Assembly: GCF_004345365.1 (NCBI RefSeq)
Contig: NZ_SLVF01000015.1
Location: 166,250-230,249, forward strand
Length of the DNA: 64,000 bases
DNA from: Kribbella sp. VKM Ac-2568
Lineage (GTDB): Bacteria; Actinomycetota; Actinomycetes; Propionibacteriales; Kribbellaceae
Reading direction: 5' to 3'
Part shown: one piece after another, positions 30,880 through 40,143 of the stretch
How positions within the stretch are numbered: the first letter of the stretch is position 1
Layout: every line of letters starts with the position of its first letter
The notes under the pieces: generated by a model
Told to the model about the DNA's origin: nothing
Database searches by the model: none
The model's input: the letters and a program-made list of their open reading frames with translations, nothing else
Program-made: the position numbers and the translations under genes

Positions 30880-33864
30880 GTGGCGGAGGCGCGGAGAGTA
30901 TCGGGTGAAGGGCGGCTGGCGAGGGCGGGATTCGCCGATCCGCGGCGAGCCGCGAAGATGCTGGACCGGCTCGACGAGTTGGACGTCCGCAGTCCCATGG
31001 CCGGCGACCAGGTGGTCACCTCGCTCTCGGAGTCGGCGGATCCCGACCTCGCGCTGACCGGACTGCTCGGGATGGTCGAGGCGCTCGACCAGAGCGGCCA
31101 CGACCTCGCCGCGTTCGCGCGCACCCTCGACGTGGACCCGGACTTCCGGCGCCGGCTCATCTCCGTGCTCGGAGCGAGCGAGGCGCTCGGCCGCCACCTC
31201 GGCGTACACCCGCGGCACTGGTACGACCTGGCCGATCCGGCGCTGGCGAGCTCGCGCCCGACGCCGGACGACGTGGCAGCGTGTCTCGCCACCGCGGTCG
31301 ACGCGGAGAACCCGGTGGACGCGCTGCGGGTCGAGTACCGCCGGCTGCTGCTGAGGTTGGCGGCGCGCGATCTCGCCGAGGGACTCCTTGTCGACGAGGT
31401 GGCCGCAGTACTGGCTGATCTTGCCGGGGGTGCGCTGGAGACGGCGTTGCAAATCGCGCGGAACGACTACTTCAAGGCGCACCCCGGAGCTGCCGACTGC
31501 CGGCTCGCGGTGGTTGCCATGGGCAAGTGTGGTGGCCGCGAGCTGAACTACGTGAGCGACGTGGACGTGCTGTTCGTCGCGGAACCACTGGACGGCGAGC
31601 CCGAGGCGCCCGCGCTGAAGACAGCCACCCAGCTGGCGTCGGCGGCGATGCGGATCTGCTCGGCGCACACCGCGGAAGGCACCCTCTGGCCGGTCGACGC
31701 CGCGCTGCGTCCGGAGGGCAAGTCTGGTCCGTTGGTGCGGACGCTCGACAGCCACCTCGCCTACTACCAGCGGTGGGCCAAGACGTGGGAGTTCCAGGCC
31801 CTGCTCAAGGCCCGGCCGATCGCGGGTGACGCCGAGCTCGGCCGCGCGTACGCCGAGAAGACGGACGAGCTGGTCTGGTCGGCCGCGGACCGGGAGGGAT
31901 TCGTCGACGACGTCCAGGCGATGCGCCGACGGGTCGTCGACCACATCCCGGCCGCTGATATGGACCGCCAGCTGAAGCTCGGTCCGGGCGGACTGCGCGA
32001 CGTGGAGTTCGCGGTACAGCTGCTGCAGCTCGTGCACGGGCGCAGCGACGAGTCGGTGCGGAGCGGGACGACGCTGATCGCGCTGGAGCAGTTGACCAGC
32101 CACGGGTATGTCGGCCGGACCGACGGCGCGATGCTCGCGGACGCGTACCGGTTCCTGCGGTCGATGGAGCACCGGATCCAGCTGTACCGGCTGCGGCGTA
32201 CGCACTCGGTTCCCGATGACGATGACGACCTGCGCAGGCTCGGGCGGTCGCTGGGCTTCACGAAGAAGCCGATCACGGACTTGGTCGCAGCGTGGAAGAA
32301 GCACGGGCTGGAGGTCCGCCGACTGCACGAGAAGCTGTTCTACCGGCCGCTGCTGGCAGCCGTCGCGCGGATCCCCGGCGGCGAAGTACGGCTGACACCG
32401 GAGGCCGCCAAGCAACGGCTCACCGCACTCGGGTACGCCGATCCGGCGTCGGCTCTGCGCCACATCGAGGCTCTGTCCGAAGGGGTGTCGCGGCGTTCCT
32501 CGATCCAGCGGACGTTGCTGCCGGCCATGCTCGGCTGGTTCGCCGAGTCGCCCGACCCCGACGCCGGGCTCCTCGCCTTCCGGACCATCTCGGACGCGCT
32601 CGGCTCGACTCCGTGGTACCTCCGGCAGTTGCGCGACGAAGGCGCCTCGGCCGAGCGGTTAGCGCACCTGCTCGCCAGCGGCCGGTACGCCGTGGACCTG
32701 CTGCAGCGCGCTCCCGAGGCGACGGCGATGCTGGCGGACGAGCGGGAGCTGACCCCGCGCAACCCGGAGTCCCTGCTGTCGGAGATGTCCGCAGCGGGGA
32801 AGCGGAAGGACGAGCCCGAGGCGGCGGTGGCGGCGATCCGCGGCGCCCGGCGGCGCGAGCTGTTCCGAGTGGCGGCGGCGGATCTGTCCGGGCTGCTGGA
32901 GGTCGAGGAGGTCGGCGAGGCGCTCACGACGATCTCCGTGGCGACCCTGACCGCGGCGCTGGAGGTCGCGCGGCGGACCGTGTCCAAGGGCGAACCCGAA
33001 CCGACCCGAATGGCGATCGTCGCGATGGGCCGCTTCGGCGGGCACGAGCTGAGCTACGGCAGCGATGCCGACGTGATGTTCGTGCACGACCCGCTGCCTG
33101 GATCCTCCGAGAAGGCGGCCACCGACTTCGCGACCCAGGTGGCGACCGAGCTGCGGCGGTTACTCGCCCTGCCCGGCGCCGATCCCGCTGTCGCGGTGGA
33201 CGCGGACCTCAGACCGGAAGGCCGCCAGGGACCGCTCGTCCGCACGCTTGCTTCCTACGCCACGTACTACGCGCGCTGGTCGGCCGTGTGGGAAGCGCAG
33301 GCTCTACTGCGGGCGGATCCGCTCTGCGGTGATCCCGAGCTGTGCGACGCCTTCCGCGCACTGATCGACCCGCTGAGGTATCCGGCCGACGGCGTCAACG
33401 AACGCGACGTGATGGAGATCCAGCGGATCAAGGCCCGCGTGGATGCCGAACGGCTACCGCGCGGCGCCGACCCCGCGACCCACACGAAACTCGGCCGCGG
33501 CGGCCTCGCCGACATCGAGTGGACCGTACAACTACTCCAGCTGCGCGAGGCCCACCGAGTGGAAGGCCTCCGCACCACCAGAACCCTCGGCGCCCTGCGA
33601 GCAGCCGTCGACGTAGGCCTGGTCGAGCCGCCGGACGCCGACATCCTCAGCCGCGCCTGGGAAATGGCAACCCGCATCCGCAACGCCATCATGCTTGTCC
33701 GAGCCCGCCCCAGCGACTCCCTCCCAAGAGACCCCCGAGACCTAGCCGCCGTAGCCCAGATCTGCGGCTACAACGCAGGCGAAACCAGCCGCTTCACCGA
33801 CGACTACCTCCGCCGAACCCGCCAGGCGCGGAATGTCGTGGACCGCTTGTTCTGGGGTGATTGA
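30880..33864 (+). CDS. glnE: Bifunctional glutamine synthetase adenylyltransferase/deadenylase
   Basis: 994 residues, the usual length for GlnE. The protein holds two homologous nucleotidyltransferase domains that add and remove AMP on glutamine synthetase. The first has GKCGGRELNYVSDVDVLFV near residue 215. The second has GRFGGHELSYGSDADVMFV near residue 715. Both carry the G-G-x-E-L-x-Y-x-S-D-x-D core and a downstream VDAALRPEG or VDADLRPEG. The start is GTG 30880; a TAGGCT -10-like box at 30868-30873 puts the start codon almost at the transcript start, so it may be leaderless. glnA2 is upstream on the same strand. Confidence 0.95.
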   Translation: MAEARRVSGEGRLARAGFADPRRAAKMLDRLDELDVRSPMAGDQVVTSLSESADPDLALTGLLGMVEALDQSGHDLAAFARTLDVDPDFRRRLISVLGASEALGRHLGVHPRHWYDLADPALASSRPTPDDVAACLATAVDAENPVDALRVEYRRLLLRLAARDLAEGLLVDEVAAVLADLAGGALETALQIARNDYFKAHPGAADCRLAVVAMGKCGGRELNYVSDVDVLFVAEPLDGEPEAPALKTATQLASAAMRICSAHTAEGTLWPVDAALRPEGKSGPLVRTLDSHLAYYQRWAKTWEFQALLKARPIAGDAELGRAYAEKTDELVWSAADREGFVDDVQAMRRRVVDHIPAADMDRQLKLGPGGLRDVEFAVQLLQLVHGRSDESVRSGTTLIALEQLTSHGYVGRTDGAMLADAYRFLRSMEHRIQLYRLRRTHSVPDDDDDLRRLGRSLGFTKKPITDLVAAWKKHGLEVRRLHEKLFYRPLLAAVARIPGGEVRLTPEAAKQRLTALGYADPASALRHIEALSEGVSRRSSIQRTLLPAMLGWFAESPDPDAGLLAFRTISDALGSTPWYLRQLRDEGASAERLAHLLASGRYAVDLLQRAPEATAMLADERELTPRNPESLLSEMSAAGKRKDEPEAAVAAIRGARRRELFRVAAADLSGLLEVEEVGEALTTISVATLTAALEVARRTVSKGEPEPTRMAIVAMGRFGGHELSYGSDADVMFVHDPLPGSSEKAATDFATQVATELRRLLALPGADPAVAVDADLRPEGRQGPLVRTLASYATYYARWSAVWEAQALLRADPLCGDPELCDAFRALIDPLRYPADGVNERDVMEIQRIKARVDAERLPRGADPATHTKLGRGGLADIEWTVQLLQLREAHRVEGLRTTRTLGALRAAVDVGLVEPPDADILSRAWEMATRIRNAIMLVRARPSDSLPRDPRDLAAVAQICGYNAGETSRFTDDYLRRTRQARNVVDRLFWGD

Positions 33865-33871
33865 GGCCCGC

Positions 33872-34450
33872 TCAGGACAACGCGGCAACCCACTCGTCGT
33901 GATGCCGCTCGATGTACTCCGCGGCTGGGCCCCAGTGGGCGGCGTGACCTTCGGCGTACAGCCGTGCCCAGGGCTGCTCGCCGGTCTGATGCCCCCGCCG
34001 GAGCAGGTCGAACATGCCGCGAGTGTGGGCTGCGATCTGGGCAGGCAGTTCGCGACGGCCTGCAGCGTCCAGGCCGTATCCGTCCACCAGGGCGCGCAAC
34101 CGCGGTGCATCGACCGCCGGATCGCCATCGGGCAGGAACGGCACGAAGCCGTGGGCGGAATAGCCGAGATCCCACAACCGTGATCCCGGTCCGGCGCCGT
34201 CCCAGTCGATGAACACCCACCGCTCGCCGTCCCGTACCAGGTTCCAGGGTGCGAGATCGTGGTGGCAGATGAACCGACCTTCTGCCGGATCCGGGATCGC
34301 GACGTTCCAGACGACGTCGTCCGGTGGCTGGAAGCCCCCATCGCATCGTGCGACGGAGTAGCCGGCTTGCGCACAGTCCGGCCGATCCGGACAACCTCGC
34401 CGGAGACGTTCCCACCGGTCAGCACCTCTTCATCCAACTCCACCTGCCCA
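33872..34450 (-). pseudogene. Broken aminoglycoside-phosphotransferase-like kinase gene
   Basis: The 3' two-thirds reads well in one frame. It gives FQPPDDVVWNVAIPDPAEG, the catalytic loop FICHHDLAPWNLV, the metal site FIDWDGAGPGSRLWDLGYSA, and a clean C-terminus ending HHDEWVAALS. Upstream, a different frame holds the family N-terminus VLTGGNVSGEVVRIGRTVRK at about 34365-34425. The join near 34340 is out of frame, and roughly 70-100 residues that normally lie between are missing, including most of the N-lobe. The remaining part still has the HxDxxxxN and D residues, but no ATP-binding lobe. Confidence 0.72.
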
Positions 34451-34488
34451 TCCTCACCGATCGACAAGCTCACGCCACCGGAGGCCAA

Positions 34489-34687
34489 CCAACGGCTGTA
34501 CCGAACGACAGGAGGAACTCGCTCGTGGCGTCAACCTCCACGCCTACTGAAGGAACCGAGGACCACCCGCACCCACGAGCTGCGGGGCACCCGGGCGAGT
34601 ACCTCGTTGTCGCCGAGGCGCGGCTGAAGAGGCGAGCTGGAGCGGGCGTTGGAGGAGGCGGCGTGCGGGCTCACATAGGATTGCGCG
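34489..34687 (+). other. Gap between broken kinase and trmB; possible tiny ORF
   Basis: A GTG at 34525 has a strong AGGAGG nine bases upstream. It would encode 59 residues (VASTSTPTEGTEDHP...) ending at 34704, inside trmB. The composition (Gly/Arg/Ala-rich) gives no recognised domain, and the minus strand is also open here. I see no other gene in this stretch. Confidence 0.25.
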
Positions 34688-35386
34688 GTGGAGATGGTGG
34701 ATGAGGTTCGGCAGGCGGGGGTGTTCAGCCATGTCCGGCGGAGTGTTCGGATGACGGTTGGGCAGCAGCGGGTTTGGGATACCCACTGGGGTGAGTTGGG
34801 GCGGAAGCTCGAGGAATTGCCTGCGGGTGAGGTCGATCTGGCGAGCTGGTTCGAGCGGGATGCGCCGGCGGTGTTGGAGATCGGGTCGGGGATGGGGGAT
34901 GCGACGGCGCAGTTGGCTGCGCGGGCGCCGGACGTCAACCACCTGGCGGCCGAGGTTTACCCGGCCGGGCTTGGGCAGTTGATGTTGTGGGTGGAGAAGT
35001 ACGAACTGGAGAACGTTCGACTGTTGCACGGCGACGCGCTCGACTTTCTGCGCGACCACCTGCCGCCGGATTCGCTGGCCGGAGTACGGGTGTTCTTTCC
35101 TGACCCCTGGCCGAAGAAGCGGCACCACAAGCGGCGGCTCATCACGCCGAAGTTCGTCGCGTTGCTGGCCTCGCGGCTGGCACCGGGCGGAAGGTTGCAT
35201 CTGGCAACGGACTGGCAGAACTACGCGGAGCGGATGTTGGAGATCTGCACCGCCGAACCGCTGCTGCGCAACGAGTACGACGGGTGGGCGCCGCGACCCG
35301 ACTGGCGTCCGATCACCAAGTTCGAGTCGCGCGCCCACGCCGAGGGCAGGATCTGCCACGACCTCATGTTCACTAAGACCGCCTGA
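34688..35386 (+). CDS. trmB: tRNA (guanine-N7-)-methyltransferase
   Basis: The 232-residue SAM-dependent enzyme makes m7G46 in tRNA. The SAM site is APAVLEIGSGMGDATAQLAA near residue 58. The catalytic and tRNA-binding signature is VFFPDPWPKKRHHKRRL at about residue 137. FVALLASRLAPGGRLHLATD and the late TKFESRAHAEGR are also typical. A GTG start at 34688 fits the family N-terminus (FSHVRRSVRMTVGQQRVWDT). Confidence 0.95.
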   Translation: MEMVDEVRQAGVFSHVRRSVRMTVGQQRVWDTHWGELGRKLEELPAGEVDLASWFERDAPAVLEIGSGMGDATAQLAARAPDVNHLAAEVYPAGLGQLMLWVEKYELENVRLLHGDALDFLRDHLPPDSLAGVRVFFPDPWPKKRHHKRRLITPKFVALLASRLAPGGRLHLATDWQNYAERMLEICTAEPLLRNEYDGWAPRPDWRPITKFESRAHAEGRICHDLMFTKTA

Positions 35387-35402
35387 ACCCCCAGGACCTG
35401 CG

Positions 35403-38075
35403 CTACGAAGTCCGTGACGTGAAGCTCCAGTGTCCGGCCGGCACCGTGTAGATGGTGTGGCCGTCCGCGAACGCAGGCTCACCAGCGAAGGGCGCAGGCA
35501 CCGCGGTGACGTCGGAGATAGCGGCCGAAGGCACATGCACCTCGGCAGTGGATCCGACCGGCACCTGGACCTCGAGCTGGAAAACCCGTCCGACCCGTCG
35601 CCACGAAACGGATACCCGCCCGCGCAGGGTGTCGGTCCGCAGCGCGGCCGAGTCCACCTGCTCCCGGCCGTCGGGCCGAACCAGGATGCGCTCCCACCCG
35701 TTGCTGAGGTTGCGCAGACCCGCGACGTTCTCCAGCAGCCACTGCGCGACCGTGCCCTGGAAGTAGTGGTTGCGCGACCGGGTGTCGGTCTCCCACATCT
35801 CCCACATCGTGTCGGCGCCCTGGTCGAACCAATAGCCCCAACTCGGATACGTCCGCTGCAGCGCCACCTTCGCCGCCACGTCGGCATGCCCGTAAGCCGT
35901 CAGCACCGGGAGCAGTACTACGACGCCGAGACATCCCGTGTTGAGGTGGAACCCGCGCTCCTCGATGTCGGCCACCAGGTTCGCCACCACCTGCGGAACC
36001 ACCTCATCCGGCACCACCCCGAAGGCGAGCGGCAACGCGTTCGAGGTCTGCCGGTAGTCGGGGTCCAGGTCCGACCGATAGACCCCGGCCGATCGGTCGA
36101 GGAACGCCCGGTTGATCCCGTCGGCCAGTTCACCCGCGGCCTTCCGCAGGCGATCCGCCTCGCCCGTGTGCCCGAGGAGTTCGCCGATCTCCGCCACCGA
36201 GATCACGGCGCGATACAGGTACGCCGTACCGGTGAGGCGGCGGTCTTCCGGTGGGGGACCGGACGGGTAGCCCGGCGGGATCCAGTCACCCAGCACGCTG
36301 AGGGACAACCCGTCCTCGACCCGGCCGAGTTCGTAGTCGACGTACCGCAGTACGGCGTCCCAGTGCTCGGCGAGCAGCCGCTCGTCGCCGTACCAGCGGT
36401 GCATCTCGCGCAGGATGAACGGGTAGACGGTGGACCACTCGGTCGCCGGGGAGAGTTCGGTGAATCCCCAGTCGCCGGTCGGCACGATCACCGGCAACTG
36501 GCCGGCCTCGTTCTGGCTGTCGCGCAGGTCGCCGAGCCACTTGGTGAAGAACCGCGACATGTCGAGGGTGCCGGCCATCGTGGGGGAGCCGACCTGGGCA
36601 TCACCCGTCCAGCCGTTCTTCTCCATCTTGGGGGTGTCGGTCGGGATGCCGTGCAGGTTGTTCAGCACGGTCCGCCGCATCGCTTGGTCGATCTGCTCGT
36701 ACAGCGGCTGGCTCGCGGAGAACCGGCTGATCTCCCGGACGTCGGAGTGCACCACCCGCATCGTCACCGCGCCGAGCGTCGGCTCACCGGGAAAGCCCTC
36801 GAGCTGCACATAGCGGAAGCCCTTGTAGGAGAAGCGTGGCTCCCACTCCTCCAGCCCGTTGCCAGCGGCAATGAACTCGTCACGCTGGAACCGCGGCTTG
36901 TGCACATGCTTGTTCTCCGCGAAGACGGTGCCGTCAGCAAGCAACCACTCGCCGTGCTCCAGGCTGATCTTCGTCCCCTCAGGAGCGTCGACCCGGAGCT
37001 TGGTCCAGCCGGCCGTGGTGCGCCCGAAGTCGGCCACCCACACGCCCGGACGGGGCTGCGTGAAGGAGACCGGAGCAACGTCCTCGATCACCCGGATCGG
37101 CTCGTGCTCCTGAGCGCGGAGCTCACCCCGCGGCGCGGGCAGCACGCGCGCCGCGGTCCACGAGCCGTCATCAAACCCGGGCTCGTCCCAGCCGACCGGA
37201 TTCAATCGGGAGTCGTAGGTCTCACCGCAGAAGAGCGAGTCGGACCGCGTCGGTCCGTCGGTCACGGACCACGCGTCGTCGGAGTGGATCTCGGTGACGC
37301 TGCCGTCGGTGTGCTCGATCACCAGCCGGGCCAGCAGCCGCGGCTCGGCGTTCCACGGGGTCTGGTGCCAGCGCCAGGTGTTCGGTGTGCTCAGCCCGAA
37401 GAAGCCGCGGCCGAGCTCGGCGCCGAGCACGTTGTCGCCAGTCCGCAGCAGCCCCGTCACATCGTGAGTGACGTAGAGGACGGTGTCCTCGTAGTCGGTG
37501 AAGCCCGGGTCCAGCACCGCATCGCCGACGCGCTGGCCGTTCACCCTCAGCTCCTGGTACGCGAGCCCGCTGGCATAGAGCCGGGCGCGCTCGACCGGAG
37601 CCGTCAGGGCGAAGGCCCGACGCAGCAGTGGCGCGGGTACGTCCTCGTCGCGGACTTCCTCGCGGGCGCCGATCCACTGCGCGTCCCCGAAGCCCTCCGC
37701 CAGCAGGGCCGTCTCGAACCACGTCGGCCCACTCCACCGACCGACCCGCTCGACGCCGTCCCAGAGCCGGACCGCCCAGTGGTACCTCGTGCGCGGGGCC
37801 AGCGCAGGCCCGTCGTACTCGATGCCGAAGGTCTTCGCCGACTGCACCTGCCCGGAGTCCCAGACGTCCGCGGTCTCCGGCGTCAGCAGCTCAGGCGCCG
37901 ACGCCACCAGGATCTGGTACGCCGACTGGGTGGCTCCGTAGCCGGGCGCCGAGGCGATCCACCCGAGTCGGGGCCGGGTGACGTCCGTGCCCAGCGGGCG
38001 GTCGGCGTACTCGGCGGTGAGCTTGTCCGCGGTCAATGGTCCACCAGGGGTCCAGCTGTCCGGGGCAACAGGCAT
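35403..38075 (-). CDS. Alpha-L-rhamnosidase (GH78), cytoplasmic form
   Basis: An 890-residue glycosidase that cleaves terminal alpha-L-rhamnose. Domain order follows family GH78: an N-terminal beta-sandwich (LTAEYADRPLGTDVTRPRLG), the Bac_rhamnosid_N region (LYASGLAYQELRVNGQRVGD), a middle sandwich, and the (alpha/alpha)6 barrel from about residue 440. The barrel's catalytic region is DTPKMEKNGWTGDAQVGSP, where many relatives have D-C-P-x-R-E/D. The C-terminal sandwich has GRVSVSWRR and ILVRPDG. There is no signal peptide, so it should act on imported rhamnosides. The gene is single and has no sugar transporter nearby. Confidence 0.9.
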   Translation of the reverse strand: MPVAPDSWTPGGPLTADKLTAEYADRPLGTDVTRPRLGWIASAPGYGATQSAYQILVASAPELLTPETADVWDSGQVQSAKTFGIEYDGPALAPRTRYHWAVRLWDGVERVGRWSGPTWFETALLAEGFGDAQWIGAREEVRDEDVPAPLLRRAFALTAPVERARLYASGLAYQELRVNGQRVGDAVLDPGFTDYEDTVLYVTHDVTGLLRTGDNVLGAELGRGFFGLSTPNTWRWHQTPWNAEPRLLARLVIEHTDGSVTEIHSDDAWSVTDGPTRSDSLFCGETYDSRLNPVGWDEPGFDDGSWTAARVLPAPRGELRAQEHEPIRVIEDVAPVSFTQPRPGVWVADFGRTTAGWTKLRVDAPEGTKISLEHGEWLLADGTVFAENKHVHKPRFQRDEFIAAGNGLEEWEPRFSYKGFRYVQLEGFPGEPTLGAVTMRVVHSDVREISRFSASQPLYEQIDQAMRRTVLNNLHGIPTDTPKMEKNGWTGDAQVGSPTMAGTLDMSRFFTKWLGDLRDSQNEAGQLPVIVPTGDWGFTELSPATEWSTVYPFILREMHRWYGDERLLAEHWDAVLRYVDYELGRVEDGLSLSVLGDWIPPGYPSGPPPEDRRLTGTAYLYRAVISVAEIGELLGHTGEADRLRKAAGELADGINRAFLDRSAGVYRSDLDPDYRQTSNALPLAFGVVPDEVVPQVVANLVADIEERGFHLNTGCLGVVVLLPVLTAYGHADVAAKVALQRTYPSWGYWFDQGADTMWEMWETDTRSRNHYFQGTVAQWLLENVAGLRNLSNGWERILVRPDGREQVDSAALRTDTLRGRVSVSWRRVGRVFQLEVQVPVGSTAEVHVPSAAISDVTAVPAPFAGEPAFADGHTIYTVPAGHWSFTSRTS

Positions 38076-38167
38076 CAGGCGAGCTCCTCAACATGGCGGG
38101 CAGATCCCGGAGGACCGTATGCAGCCTGCTCCCGTGGGGGCAACAGCCATGTCCTGATCTGGACAGT

Positions 38168-38902
38168 TCAGGACCGAGGGGTGAGAGCGATGGCCCAGAG
38201 CCGGTCCGGGACCAGCTTGGCCGCCTTCATCAGCAATGCCATCTGCCACGGGAACACGATCCGGGCCGACTGCTTCGCCATCCCGTCGGCGATCGCCCGG
38301 GCGGCCTCCGGCGCCTTGATCATGAACGGCATCGGGAACGCGTTGTCCTCGGTCATCTCGGTCTCGACGAAACCCGGGCAGACGGTCAGTACGTCGATGC
38401 CGTCCGGGCGCAGGCTGGCTCGGAGCGACTCGAGCAGGTTGATCTGCGCGGCCTTGGTCGCGCCGTACGCCTCGGCGCCGGGCAGACCGCGGTAGCCCGC
38501 GACCGAGGAGATGCCGACGATCATCCCGGCCCGCTGCGCCTTCAGCCGAGGGATCAGCGCGCCGAGGCAGTTCGCCATCCCGCCGAGGTTCACGTCCAGG
38601 TGCCGGTGGAACGACTCGACGTCGAACTCGCTCATCTGCTTCCAGTAACCAGCGCTCAGTACTGCGATGTCGATGCCGCCCAGTTCCGCCTCGACCTCGG
38701 CCGCGGCCTGTTCGACGGACGACCGGTGGGTGATGTCACAGGGGACCGCGGTCATCCACTCGCCCGCGACCTCCTTCAGCGCGTCGGCACGGCGGGCGGA
38801 CACGGCGACGTGCGCGCCGCGGCGGCACAACTCCTCCGCGAGCGCGGCGCCGATACCCGAGGAGGCACCGATGACCCAGATCCTGCGGCCGGCGAGTTCC
38901 AC
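38168..38902 (-). CDS. Short-chain dehydrogenase/reductase, last gene of the lipid operon
   Basis: 244 residues starting at GTG 38902, two bases after the upstream stop. The NAD(P) site is WVIGASSGIGAALAEEL near residue 8. The catalytic Ser is in GISSVAGYRGLPG, and Y-x-x-x-K is in EAYGATKAAQINL. The C-terminal region has VCPGFVETEMTED. It is the fourth gene of the FAD oxidoreductase/DUF1365/CFA-like operon and probably acts on the same lipid. The exact reaction is unknown. Confidence 0.85.
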   Translation of the reverse strand: MELAGRRIWVIGASSGIGAALAEELCRRGAHVAVSARRADALKEVAGEWMTAVPCDITHRSSVEQAAAEVEAELGGIDIAVLSAGYWKQMSEFDVESFHRHLDVNLGGMANCLGALIPRLKAQRAGMIVGISSVAGYRGLPGAEAYGATKAAQINLLESLRASLRPDGIDVLTVCPGFVETEMTEDNAFPMPFMIKAPEAARAIADGMAKQSARIVFPWQMALLMKAAKLVPDRLWAIALTPRS

Positions 38903-38904
38903 GA

Positions 38905-40143
38905 TCAGTCCTTCCTGGCCAGGGCCAGCTGAGAGACGCCGAGGTACCCGGCGCGGAAGCCGGCCTCGGAGTACGCGAGGTAGAACTCCCACATCCGCCG
39001 GAAGACGGCGTCGAACCCGAGGTTCGCGACGTCGGCGGCGCGCGAGGTGAAGCGGTCGCGCCAGAGCCGCAGGGTGTGCGCGTAGTCGGGCCCGAGGTCG
39101 CGGCGTTCGACGACCTCGAGCCCACCCGCCGTGGCCGCGATCTGGTCGATCGCGGTCAACGAGGGGATCAGTCCGCCCGGGAAGATGTACTTGTGGATCC
39201 AGCCCTGGGCGTGCCGGGTGGCGAGCAGCCGGTCGTGGGGCATGGTGATCGACTGCAGCCCGAAGCGTCCGCCCGGCGCGAGCAGCCGGTCGACGGTCGC
39301 GAAGTACGTCGGCCAGTACCGCTCGCCGACCGCTTCGATCATCTCGACGCTCACGACCGCGTCGTACCGGCCCTGTACGTCGCGGTAGTCGCGCAGCTCG
39401 ACCGTCGCGTTGACACCGGCCTCGGCGATCCGCTTGCGAGCCAGATCGCGCTGCTCGGCGGACAGCGTGACCGAGGTGATCGTCGCGCCGCGCTCGGCGG
39501 CCTGGATCGCGAGCTGTCCCCAGCCGGTACCGATCTCCAGCACCCGGCTGCCCGCGCGGACGCCGGCGTAGTCGAGGATGCCGTCGATCTTGCGCTGCTG
39601 GGCTTCCGCGAGCTCGCCGAAGCCGTCGGTCGGTGAGGAGAACCACGCGGACGAATACGTCATGGTGGAGTCGAGGAAAGTGGCGAACAGGTCGTTCGAG
39701 AGGTCGTAGTGCCGGGCGATGTTGGCCCGCGCGCCGTGCCGGTCGTTGTCCTCCGACGACGGCATCCGCTGCTCGATCAGCTTGCGGAACCCCTGCAGCA
39801 CCGGCGGTACGAGGTGGCTCAGGCGGCTCGCGAACACGCTCAGCAGGTCGGCAAGGTCCGTGCCCCGACCGGCTCGCCAGTTGCCGGCCATGTAGGACTC
39901 GCCGAAACCGATCTTGAGGTCGGCGCCGATCCGGTGGAAGAACCTGTCCGAGACGATCTCCATCACCGGCGCGTCGGAACCACCCGCGCCGAGCCGCCGG
40001 CCGTCCGGGAGCAGTACGACGACCGGCAGCTCGCGGACCGCCCCGCGCAGGATCTGTCGCGCCGCGGCTGCCCGCACCGGGCTGTACGGCGTACGGGCGA
40101 CGGCCGGCCAGTGTTCGACATCGACGAGTTGCAGGGTGCTCAT
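38905..40143 (-). CDS. Cyclopropane-fatty-acyl-phospholipid synthase-like methyltransferase
   Basis: 412 residues. The family opening is FFHRIGADLKIGFGESYMAG, followed by IARHYDLSNDLFATFLDSTM and TYSSAWF. The SAM site is VLEIGTGWGQLAIQAAERGA. The catalytic and bicarbonate region shows VVSVEMIEAVGERYWPTYF and LQSITMPHDR. The family methylates or cyclopropanates unsaturated acyl chains in membrane phospholipids. The coupled FAD-oxidoreductase and DUF1365 genes suggest a modified product, not a plain cyclopropane. The start ATG overlaps the DUF1365 stop by one base. Confidence 0.88.
   Translation of the reverse strand: MSTLQLVDVEHWPAVARTPYSPVRAAAARQILRGAVRELPVVVLLPDGRRLGAGGSDAPVMEIVSDRFFHRIGADLKIGFGESYMAGNWRAGRGTDLADLLSVFASRLSHLVPPVLQGFRKLIEQRMPSSEDNDRHGARANIARHYDLSNDLFATFLDSTMTYSSAWFSSPTDGFGELAEAQQRKIDGILDYAGVRAGSRVLEIGTGWGQLAIQAAERGATITSVTLSAEQRDLARKRIAEAGVNATVELRDYRDVQGRYDAVVSVEMIEAVGERYWPTYFATVDRLLAPGGRFGLQSITMPHDRLLATRHAQGWIHKYIFPGGLIPSLTAIDQIAATAGGLEVVERRDLGPDYAHTLRLWRDRFTSRAADVANLGFDAVFRRMWEFYLAYSEAGFRAGYLGVSQLALARKD

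Noticed and set aside
30835..32463. Minus-strand 542-residue open frame opposite glnE
   Set aside because: It has antisense composition, while glnE on the plus strand has full family motifs.
34525..34704. 59-residue ORF with a good AGGAGG site
   Set aside because: Composition is not gene-like, it has no known relatives in memory and it overlaps trmB, so it was only noted in the gap entry.
35430..38495. Plus-strand 1,021-residue open frame
   Set aside because: It is the antisense of the GH78 gene and has shadow composition with no domains.
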